From NCBI GenBank assembly GCA_937877535.1, contig CALFJF010000012.1, forward strand, positions 1 through 49,002: a stretch of 49,002 bases of DNA, written 5' to 3'. The notes beneath the pieces are model-generated. The model made no database searches. It had not been told where the DNA came from and worked only from the letters and a program-made list of their open reading frames with translations. The stretch comes from an uncultured Treponema sp. GTDB taxonomy: Bacteria; Spirochaetota; Spirochaetia; Treponematales; Treponemataceae. Both the position numbers and the translations under genes were made by a program. Positions 42,275 to 49,002 of this stretch are shown here, piece after piece; position 1 is the stretch's first letter, and every line of letters begins with the position of its first letter.

Positions 42275-42697
42275 TCGATTTTCATCGCACGCATAAAAAA
42301 ACGCTCTGCAGGGGAAATAACGCTGGATATGTCCGACTTCAAGGCTGGCGACGCGCTCATACGGCTTGTGCAGTTTTTGCGGATGAGCTTCAACGGTGGA
42401 ACGGACGCAAGCCCGGCTCTTCGCCATGCGGTGGAAATGCTCAGGAAAGAGGGCTACAAGAACGCCGATGTGCTGATGATTTCTGACTTCGTGATGGGAA
42501 CGCTGCCTGCTGATTTGGTGAAAGCCATCGAAGCGGAAAAGGACACGGGCTTCCATAGCCTCGTCATCGGTACGAGCGGAAACGAAAATACGATTGCCTG
42601 CTTCAACCACAACTGGCTGTACGATACAAGCGACCCTCACGCCGCGCGCAAGCTGGCGGAGCAGCTACACGAGCTAAAAGTCAAAAAGACCGTTTAA
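42275..42697 (+). pseudogene. ViaA-like VWA domain, C-terminal remnant
   Basis: The open frame from 42275 reads FIARIKKRSAGEITLDM, then FLRMSFNGGTDASPAL, NADVLMISDFVMGTLP and NHNWLYDTSDPHAARKL. This is the second half of a von Willebrand A domain of the ViaA type, with the metal-site threonine loop (FNGGTD) and the late aspartate (ISDF). The N-terminal part, including the DxSGSM loop, is missing and the frame is closed by TAA at 42272. No ribosome binding site precedes the ATG at 42329. It is a remnant. ViaA works with the MoxR-type AAA+ ATPase RavA, which is not present. Confidence 0.65.
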
Positions 42698-42962
42698 AAA
42701 ACAAAGAAGCCGAACGCATCCGCTCCTTTCTTAAGTGTCGCCCGAAAGCCCCACCGTAATCTGCATTTTAATATAGTGGTCTCATTGCTGAATGTCAACA
42801 CTTAAATTCGGCAGGGTAACCGCATTATAATTTTTTTAGTAAGATTTTGCGACTGGGAGCCAGTTTTAGATAAGATTTAATTATAATGCGTTTGGCCTGT
42901 CTTCTATAGCGATGATTATTGCTGAAAGGTGTGGTATAATACTTTGCAAAGGAGATTTCTCC

Positions 42963-43544
42963 ATGCAAAAAAATATATCCCTGCCGTTGCTTTTGTTTCT
43001 GGCTCTGATACTGGCAGGCTGCGCTTCCACACAAATTGAAAGCATCGCAAAACCTGATAGTGACCTTCTGAATTATGACAAAATTCTGATTTTCTGCAAT
43101 TTTGATAATTTGAAATATCGCATCCGGCTGGAAAGCGAGATAAAAAAGCAATTTGAAAGGAATGGGAAAACCGCTTTTAAAAGCTCGGAAGTTATGCCTC
43201 CTTTGCGGGAGTATTCTGAGGCGGAGTACGATGAAATCATTTTGTCAAAGGAAATTGAGCTGCTTGTTGAGATAAAGCTTTTGAATATGTACTCAAGCAG
43301 CGGAAGCACCAGCTCCTTTATGATGCCCGTCGGCGGATTCTTTTTGGGCAGGGGAAGCTCTGAGGTGAAGCTGTCTGTGGATTTTGACATTATGATGTAT
43401 GACACTAGGGCGGGAGAAATAGTTTTAAAAGGCACGGCAAGCTCGGAGGATGAGGATGATGAATTTGAGGATTGCATCGAAAGCATCTTTGAGTCGCTGG
43501 CAGAAGAACTTGTAGGGAAGTATTTTTCAGCCAGTAAGAATTGA
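42963..43544 (+). CDS. Putative lipoprotein, 193 aa
   Basis: The ATG at 42963 follows AAAGGAG. Signal peptide MQKNISLPLLLFLALI ends in the clear lipobox LAGC (C20). The mature domain (KILIFCNFDNLKYRIRLE, EIELLVEIKLLNMY, DFDIMMYDTRAGEIVLKG) has alternating strands and helices like small periplasmic lipoproteins whose C-terminal part resembles TolB-N/DUF4136-type domains; I am not certain of the family. TATAAT is at 42935-42940 with a poor -35. It stands alone. The 265 bases before it hold no other feature that I see. Confidence 0.75.
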   Translation: MQKNISLPLLLFLALILAGCASTQIESIAKPDSDLLNYDKILIFCNFDNLKYRIRLESEIKKQFERNGKTAFKSSEVMPPLREYSEAEYDEIILSKEIELLVEIKLLNMYSSSGSTSSFMMPVGGFFLGRGSSEVKLSVDFDIMMYDTRAGEIVLKGTASSEDEDDEFEDCIESIFESLAEELVGKYFSASKN

Positions 43545-43587
43545 TGTTTTTTGTGCCTGATTTTGCCAGACCTCCCCTGCGGTGTAT

Positions 43588-43616
43588 TTGCAATAAAGAG
43601 AAAAAGCGTTTATTAT
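43588..43616 (+). promoter_or_regulatory. Promoter of the UvrD-like helicase-nuclease gene
   Basis: TTGCAA (43588-43593) and TATTAT (43611-43616) are 17 bases apart, leaving a leader of about 11 bases before the ATG at 43634. Confidence 0.6.
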
Positions 43617-43633
43617 GGTGGTAGAAGCAAATT

Positions 43634-46528
43634 ATGTCATTCTTACATCGGGTTTTTGGGAACAGTGAAGCAAAAAATAGGGGCAAGTCAGAGCCTCTTT
43701 CCGCATATTTTGAAAATCCAAACTTGAGCGCGCTTCGCTCTTTGGGAACGATTCTGGACAATCTGCTTGCTTCCGATTCCTACATTGCGAAAAGCGACTA
43801 TCTCAAAAGGCTTGAAGATTGCAAGGAAAGCATCTTGTATTTTAAGCAGCTGCAGAATGACGATTTGCTTTCCGATTTTTGCAGGAAGAACAAAATCCCT
43901 GCCGATGAAATCCCTTCCGTTTTGGAAAAATATTCGGATGTAAAAAATCTTGTCACACGGCATAACGAGCATTTTATCAGCGAAAAATTGCTTTCTGAAA
44001 AATCTTACCTAGACACGATTTTGCGCGACATAGACCCGAATATCATGCTTGACGAGGACCAGCGAAAAGTGGTTCTGACCGACGAGGACTACTGCCTTGT
44101 GATTGCGGGCGCGGGGGCAGGAAAGACGACGACGGTTGCGGCAAAGGTGAAATATCTTGTTGAAAGGCGCGGCATAAAGCCCGAAGAAATCCTTGTCGTT
44201 TCGTTCACGAACAAGGCGGTGGGCGAGCTGAAAGAGAAAATCCAGAAGCTGCTAAAAATCGACTGCCCGATTACGACTTTCCACTCAACGGGAAACGCGA
44301 TTCTGCACAAAGAAAGCGATGAAAAGCTGAACATCGTGCAGAGTGAAAAGCTCTACTTTGTGCTGGAGGATTATTTTTGTGATTCAGTCTTGCAAAATCA
44401 GAAGCTTGTTGATGACTTGATTCAGTTTTTTGCCAGCTATTTTGACGCACCTATTGACGCGAAAAGCAAGGCTGATTTTCTGGCGAAGCTTTCTGCCTCC
44501 AATTTTTCCACGCTCAAAAGCGAGGTTGGCGAAGTAAAATACGATGCGGAAATCAGACAAAGCCGAGGAAAAACGCATGTCACAATTCAAAACGAAGTCT
44601 TGCGCTCGCAGGAAGAAGTGCAGATTGCGAATTTTTTGTATCTGAACAACATCGAGTATGAATACGAGCCGCGCTACAAGTTCAACATTGACGGCGCAAA
44701 AAAAACCTATACGCCCGACTTTTTGATTCGTCAGGACGGGAAAGAAGCCTACATCGAGCATTTTGGCGTAACAGAAAACGGATATAGTGACAGATATACC
44801 GCAGAAGAATTGAAAAAATATAATAAAGCGATGCGTGATAAGGTTGCGCTTCACAAAAGGCACGGAACGAAACTTATTTGCACTTGCTCACAATATAACG
44901 ACGGAAGAGAATTACTCGCTCATCTTAAAGAAAAACTGGAATCTTTCGGCTTCGTCCTAAATCCGCGCGACAACAAGGAAGTCATGCAGAAAATCTCAAA
45001 TCAGGACGGAAGCCGCTATATCCGTAAGCTCATAAATCTTGTAGACCGCTTTATCTCAAACTTCAAGACAAACGGCTATTTCTCAGAGCAGTTTGATGAT
45101 TGGTCGGCGAAAACTGAGAATGTGCGTACGAAGTTATTTCTGAGAATATGCAAGGAATGTTACTTGGAATACGAGCGGTATTTGCAGAAAAACAACGCGG
45201 TCGATTTTTCCGACATGATAAACAAATCTGCCAAATTGCTCAAAGAATCAAAGGCCGTGAGCGAGCAGATTGACTTTAAGTACATCATCGTGGATGAATA
45301 TCAGGACATTTCGCGACAGCGGTTTGATTTGGTGGGTGCGTTGCATGATGTTACTCGGGCAAAAATCATTGCCGTGGGCGACGACTGGCAGTCCATTTAT
45401 GCGTTCAGCGGTTCGGACATCACTCTTTTTACGCAGTTTGAAAAAATCATGGGCTATGCCGAGCAACTGAAAATCACGAACACGTACCGCAACTCGCAGG
45501 AAGTCATCGACATCGCGGGGAATTTCATTCAGAAAAACACGGCGCAGATTCAAAAATCGCTCAAATCTCCGAAGACGATAAAAGACCCTGTGATTATTTA
45601 TACGTATGATTCAAAGCCGAAAAAATTCGGCGGGAACGCAAACTACAATCTTGCGCGCGCGGTCGAAACTGCGCTCGAACAAATTATTGCATTCAGCAAA
45701 GCGGAAGGAAAAGATTACAAGAAGCAGGAAATTCTTTTGCTCGGTCGTTTTGGCTTTGACGGCAAAAATTTGGAGCGTTCAAGTCTATTTGAATACAAAG
45801 ACTATGGAAACAAAATCAAAAGCTTAAAACACCCCGAACTCAAAATCAGCTTTATGACCGCGCACGCTTCAAAAGGTTTGGGCTACGACAATGTGATTGT
45901 CATCAACGGCAAAAATGAGACTTATGGCTTTCCCTCAAAAATCGAGGATGACCCCGTGCTGAATTATGTCGTAAAGCGGGACAATTCCATTGAAGCCGCA
46001 GAGGAACGCCGCCTGTTCTATGTTGCCATGACGCGCACCAAGAACCGCGTGTACTTCATCGCGCCAGAATCAAATCCATCGGAATTTCTGCTTGAAATCA
46101 AGCATGACTACAAGAATGTCGTTCTCAAAGGCGACTGGAACGAGGAGATAAAAGATGGCTCTCCGTTCAAAAAATCCTGCCCGATGTGCGGCTACCCCTT
46201 GCAGCGGAAAATCAAGCATGCCTACGGCCTTAACCTGTGGATTTGCATGAATGACCCCGAAGTATGCGATTTTATGACAAATCAAATTGAAGCGGGGAAA
46301 CTTTCCATACAAAAGTGCGACAAATGCGACGGTTTTTTGATTGCAAAAAAGCAGAAAGACGAGCGGTATTTCTTGGGCTGCACGAATTATTCTTACGATG
46401 GCAAAGGATGCGGAAATATCATCTGGAGTGGAGATTACTACCGAATGAACGGATTGACTTTAGAGCCTACATCGAAAATCAAAATCCAAAAAGGAAGAAA
46501 TATAAAGCCAACTGAAATCAGGAGATAA
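43634..46528 (+). CDS. UvrD/HelD-type helicase with embedded PD-(D/E)XK-like nuclease and zinc ribbons
   Basis: The 964-residue protein has SF1A motifs: LVIAGAGAGKTTTVAAKV (about 157), VVSFTNKAVGELKEKI (about 193), YIIVDEYQDISRQRFD (about 552), VGDDWQSIYAFSGSD, FMTAHASKGLGYDNVIV (about 741) and ERRLFYVAMTRTKN (about 790). Between them, at about 320-440, YTPDFLIRQDGKEAYIEHFG plus a conserved lysine-rich helix looks like a PD-(D/E)XK nuclease domain. The end has CPMCGYPLQRK...LWIC and CDKCDGFLIAKK...GCTNY zinc ribbons as in topoisomerase I. It is probably a DNA repair or defence helicase-nuclease. Confidence 0.85.
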   Translation: MSFLHRVFGNSEAKNRGKSEPLSAYFENPNLSALRSLGTILDNLLASDSYIAKSDYLKRLEDCKESILYFKQLQNDDLLSDFCRKNKIPADEIPSVLEKYSDVKNLVTRHNEHFISEKLLSEKSYLDTILRDIDPNIMLDEDQRKVVLTDEDYCLVIAGAGAGKTTTVAAKVKYLVERRGIKPEEILVVSFTNKAVGELKEKIQKLLKIDCPITTFHSTGNAILHKESDEKLNIVQSEKLYFVLEDYFCDSVLQNQKLVDDLIQFFASYFDAPIDAKSKADFLAKLSASNFSTLKSEVGEVKYDAEIRQSRGKTHVTIQNEVLRSQEEVQIANFLYLNNIEYEYEPRYKFNIDGAKKTYTPDFLIRQDGKEAYIEHFGVTENGYSDRYTAEELKKYNKAMRDKVALHKRHGTKLICTCSQYNDGRELLAHLKEKLESFGFVLNPRDNKEVMQKISNQDGSRYIRKLINLVDRFISNFKTNGYFSEQFDDWSAKTENVRTKLFLRICKECYLEYERYLQKNNAVDFSDMINKSAKLLKESKAVSEQIDFKYIIVDEYQDISRQRFDLVGALHDVTRAKIIAVGDDWQSIYAFSGSDITLFTQFEKIMGYAEQLKITNTYRNSQEVIDIAGNFIQKNTAQIQKSLKSPKTIKDPVIIYTYDSKPKKFGGNANYNLARAVETALEQIIAFSKAEGKDYKKQEILLLGRFGFDGKNLERSSLFEYKDYGNKIKSLKHPELKISFMTAHASKGLGYDNVIVINGKNETYGFPSKIEDDPVLNYVVKRDNSIEAAEERRLFYVAMTRTKNRVYFIAPESNPSEFLLEIKHDYKNVVLKGDWNEEIKDGSPFKKSCPMCGYPLQRKIKHAYGLNLWICMNDPEVCDFMTNQIEAGKLSIQKCDKCDGFLIAKKQKDERYFLGCTNYSYDGKGCGNIIWSGDYYRMNGLTLEPTSKIKIQKGRNIKPTEIRR

Positions 46529-46532
46529 CGCT

Positions 46533-46682
46533 ATGGGCTGTTTTCGCGTGTTATTGTGTCTTATTTTTCCGCCGCTTGCCGTTCTTGACAAGGGCTGCGG
46601 CTCCATCGTCATCGTCACGCTTCTTACCTGCTGCGGCTGGGTTCCGGGCGTAATCGAGGCTTTGGTGATTAACAACAAGTAG
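46533..46682 (+). CDS. Pmp3/YqaE (UPF0057)-like small membrane protein, 49 aa
   Basis: The ATG at 46533 is 4 bases after the helicase stop, with AGGAG 8 bases upstream. The product, MGCFRVLLCLIFPPLAVLD then KGCGSIVIVTLLTCCGWVPG and VIEALVI, has the two hydrophobic helices and the PPLAV and GWVPGVIEA motifs of the Pmp3 family. Members affect membrane potential and salt tolerance in fungi and plants; bacterial roles are unclear. Its coupling to the helicase gene is notable but may be chance. Confidence 0.75.
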   Translation: MGCFRVLLCLIFPPLAVLDKGCGSIVIVTLLTCCGWVPGVIEALVINNK

Positions 46683-46697
46683 GAAAATGCAGTCGGG

Positions 46698-47024
46698 CTA
46701 GGGAACTGCTACCGCGATTAGCCCTACCGTGATGTTCCATGGGCTTTTCTGGCTGATTTTCCTTCCCTCAATGCGGATTTCCTGCCCCACAAGGCCTTTG
46801 AGCGCACTGTATGCCTCCTCGTATCCTTCTGCCTCTTTTATATGCACTGTTTTGCGACTCCTCGACGAGCCGCCTGCAATAAGCGTGTACTCGCCGTCCG
46901 CCGATTCTCTAAGAACACCCGTTTCGCTCACCGTGCACCCTTTGCCGAACAAGCCCTGAGATGAAAGCAGGGAGGCAGTAAAGAGAAAAAGAATTGTTAC
47001 TGATAAAGCTCGTCTGAATGCCAT
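46698..47024 (-). CDS. Small secreted protein, 108 aa
   Basis: I start at the ATG at 47024 (MAFRRALSV); a signal peptide runs to SSQG near residue 24. The mature part has VSETGVLRESADGEYTLIAG, then EEAYSALKGLVGQEIRIEG, suggesting a small beta-rich domain. Family unknown. The start lies inside the last 28 bases of the clostripain-like gene, so the two are probably co-transcribed. The stop is 15 bases from the convergent Pmp3-like gene. Confidence 0.65.
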   Translation of the reverse strand: MAFRRALSVTILFLFTASLLSSQGLFGKGCTVSETGVLRESADGEYTLIAGGSSRSRKTVHIKEAEGYEEAYSALKGLVGQEIRIEGRKISQKSPWNITVGLIAVAVP

Positions 47025-48498
47025 ATTTTTATCAACGCTCCCCAATAAGGATTATAGCCCGTAAGTTCATTGTAATACGAATATATCGGAAACACAGGAG
47101 ATTCCCTTCCGTCAGATTGCGAGCAAGAAGGATTTAGCTGTGTCGTAATCGTAAGACCCAAAGTGCCGCTGAGATTTCCCGTATACTCACTTACATTTTT
47201 TGCATAATAAGTTACACCGCGCTTTCCCATCCATGCACTTTGCACAATAGAATCAAGCGTCGTTATCACATTATTTGCCGCCGTTCTGCTCGCTTCCGAA
47301 AGAGATGTGTCATTTGCAATGTTCTGGCAGAAATAGCCGATGTCGTTTAAGTACACGTAAGTTCCGCAATACGCCATTCCCTTGCAAGAAGAAAGATACT
47401 TGCCGTTCTGCGACAGATAATCGCTGTAAACCCTTTTACAAGTGCTCGTTCCCTCATTTTTAAGTGCCGCTGAAAGAGAAGAAATCCTAGAATAAAGCGT
47501 TTCCTGCCTTTCTTTATCAAGGCTGTAGACCGCCTGTGTAAGCATTTCATCAAAACTTGCTCTTGAGCCTGCGGTATAGCTCATATAATACTTTTTAGAG
47601 TATCCGCATACGCCTTTACCACGGCTTTTGCAAAGTCAAGCGGCGTTGTGCTGCTGCTAGAAAGAGAGCGTATTGCAGAATAATGGTCATTCCCATAGCT
47701 CAAGTTCATGCTCGTTACAAGATAATCCGCATTGCCTCGAAGAATATATGCCGTCTCGGCATTGCCTTGAAGACAGCAGTCCTGCCAAATCACGTTCACC
47801 GCAATGCCCGAATCCGCAATCGCGTTTTTTACGTCCGCCGCCGAAAGCGTTTTTTCGCTCCCGTTCGTCTCATCAACGCATAGCGAGCGCGATGAGTAAT
47901 CGTTATAATAGCCGCCTATTCCGCCCGAATACACCTCGTATTCCGTTCCTGCTCCGTGGTCAGAAAGCATCAGGACGACCTTATTCGCGCTGTAGTATTT
48001 ATTCGCCCATGAAAGAAAAGCCTTTAGCGTGCTTACGTCAGACATATCAGGCTCTTCTTTTAGCCAAGAGGCAGAAGAGGTTAGGTCTTTTGTGTTAGAT
48101 GATAGGACAAAGCCTGTTTCCGCCCCGCTATTAAGCCGATAAAGCTGGTCTTTGTCCATCGCCCCAAGTTCGTACAAGGCACCGTTAGGATGCACCCGCG
48201 TATTGCCGTCGCTTGCGCACTCCTCCTCGCTCTCTCCGTCCCAGAGCGCAAGAATCTTCACGCTGGGCGCGCCAGCCGTTCCCTCGATTGCCGAAAGCGC
48301 ATACTGCTCATTTGCTAAATCTCTAAACAGATCGTCATTTAAGTTGTTGTCCGCGTCAAAATAAGAGAGAATGAGATAGTCGCTCTCACTTTTTGTGATT
48401 CCGCCGTCATCGCTTCCAAAAAAGCTGCACGAACAAAAAAACGCGCCAAGAAGCACCGCGGAAATCAAAAGCAAGAGCCTTCCGATTTTTTTAGCCAT
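46997..48498 (-). pseudogene. Clostripain-family (C11) cysteine peptidase lipoprotein, split by a frameshift
   Basis: Part one starts at 48498 (MAKKIGRLLLLISAVLLG, then a lipoprotein cysteine at 22 or 24) and stops at 47581. It holds the C11 catalytic histidine in LSDHGAGTEYE (H181) and cysteine in WQDCCLQGNAETAY (C242). Part two, 47584-46997, overlaps by ATGA and continues MSYTAGSRASFDEMLTQAV as the helical C-terminal part of the same family. One base lost near 47590 would turn KSYYMSYTAG into KSII-stop. So this is one gene of about 500 residues broken by a -1 shift. Real splitting into two coupled genes, programmed frameshifting or a sequencing error are alternatives. TAGGAATT precedes the start. 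Confidence 0.75.
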
Positions 48499-48582
48499 AC
48501 AAATTCCTAAAATTGGGGGAGGGCAGCCCAACGCCGCCGCAATCCGCATTCCCATTATGCCCCATATCAGGCTTTTCTTCAA

Positions 48583-48898
48583 TCCTTTGGAGGCAGGGCA
48601 GGGGAGTGATTATTCTGGCGCAACCGCCGACAAGCGGCGGTCGGGCTATTCGCGGTTCCGCGCTAAGCGCGCTCCATTCCGCCGCTTCGCTAAACGCGCT
48701 GGTGGCTTCGACTTCGCTCAACCACCGCCGCTCCGGAACGGCTTCGCCGCCGCTCCAATCCCTTGCGCGCAATTTTAAATGCTTCTGTAAGCGCTTATAA
48801 AATAACGATTTATTCGTTTTTTAAGTCTGTGGTAAAATCATTTTTGGGCGAGTTGGGAATAAAAAGGGAATAGCATAATTTCTTTTTTTGTAATATGC
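48583..48898. repeat. GC-rich inverted repeats with a family B core
   Basis: No gene is supported here. The region is more GC-rich than its surroundings and contains CGCGCTAAGCGCGC, GCCGACAAGCGGCGGTCGGG and the family B palindrome GGTGGCTTCGACTTCGCTCA/ACCACC (48701-48726). It separates the clostripain-like gene from the recombinase gene. Confidence 0.55.
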
Positions 48899-48909
48899 TG
48901 GAGGTTGTT

Positions 48910-49002
48910 ATGGCAAAAATCAGACACTTGTTCAAAAGGACGGAGATAAAGAACGGCAAGAAGGAAGTCCGCTGGTATTATTGGTTCTATGACGAGAACG
49001 GA
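48910..49002 (+). CDS. Probable tyrosine recombinase/integrase, N-terminus only
   Basis: The ATG at 48910 follows GGAGG by 6 bases and the frame runs off the window after 31 codons. The start MAKIRHLFKRTEIKNGKK, then RWYYWFYDENG, is typical of the first strands of the arm-binding region of phage and conjugative-element integrases. The catalytic domain is outside, so this rests on the N-terminus only. It is read rightwards, so an integrated element may begin here and extend past the window. Confidence 0.55.
   Translation, partial: MAKIRHLFKRTEIKNGKKEVRWYYWFYDENG

Noticed and set aside
42121..42393. 90-codon minus-strand frame
   Set aside because: It spans the scar and the antisense of the VWA remnant, without a ribosome binding site or recognisable domain.

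Overview
The window looks like chromosomal DNA of a host-associated spirochaete close to Treponema. The evidence is phenylalanyl-tRNA synthetase subunits of the archaeal/eukaryal type (3-203 and 12495-14258), BspA/TpLRR-like leucine-rich repeat proteins, many small lipoproteins with loose lipoboxes, and poly-G tracts inside promoters, an arrangement known from Treponema pallidum. This assignment is inference from gene content; no rRNA or other marker is present. I saw no tRNA, rRNA or CRISPR array.

Left part (1-31 kb) is mostly housekeeping. In order it holds: the end of pheS; a minus-strand operon (flavin oxidoreductase-like protein, tRNA-dihydrouridine synthase, two tandem GGDEF/EAL membrane proteins, MalY/PatB lyase); a lipoprotein behind a poly-G promoter; purA; a frameshifted outer-membrane protein; a small lipoprotein; a histidine phosphatase; pheT and queH; two LRR genes; argC and argA around a broken small membrane gene; an HU-like protein; a cobalamin operon (cbiH-cbiJ-cbiFG); a lipoprotein plus a 1110-residue MORN-repeat protein with a toxin-like C-terminus; pfkA; an FMN-dependent alpha-hydroxy-acid dehydrogenase; and tcdA. 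Intergenic spaces carry at least three families of short inverted repeats. Several genes appear to be read from leaderless transcripts.

Right part (31.2-49 kb) is accessory. It opens with a consensus promoter whose spacer contains ten consecutive G residues. Behind it lie five tightly overlapping genes: an SF1 (Dna2/NAM7/Upf1-like) helicase with a large coiled-coil insertion, a 689-residue unknown protein, a 375-residue coiled-coil protein, a ClpB-like double AAA+ protein whose first ATPase domain looks dead, and a NrdG-like radical SAM activase with no reductase beside it. Next come an Abi_2/HEPN protein, a possible small RNA, a truncated ViaA-like VWA gene, a lipoprotein, a UvrD-type helicase with an embedded nuclease-like domain and C-terminal zinc ribbons, a Pmp3-like small membrane protein, a small secreted protein, and a clostripain-family lipoprotein gene split by a frameshift. 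The window ends in the first 31 codons of a probable tyrosine recombinase.

The strongest candidate for an undescribed system is 31268-40933: a co-translated helicase / unknown / coiled-coil / AAA+ unfoldase / radical SAM module that may be phase-variably switched by G-tract slippage, with an abortive-infection-type gene directly downstream. Its function is not known to me; a defence or conflict role is inferred from gene types, the switch-like promoter and the surrounding gene remnants.
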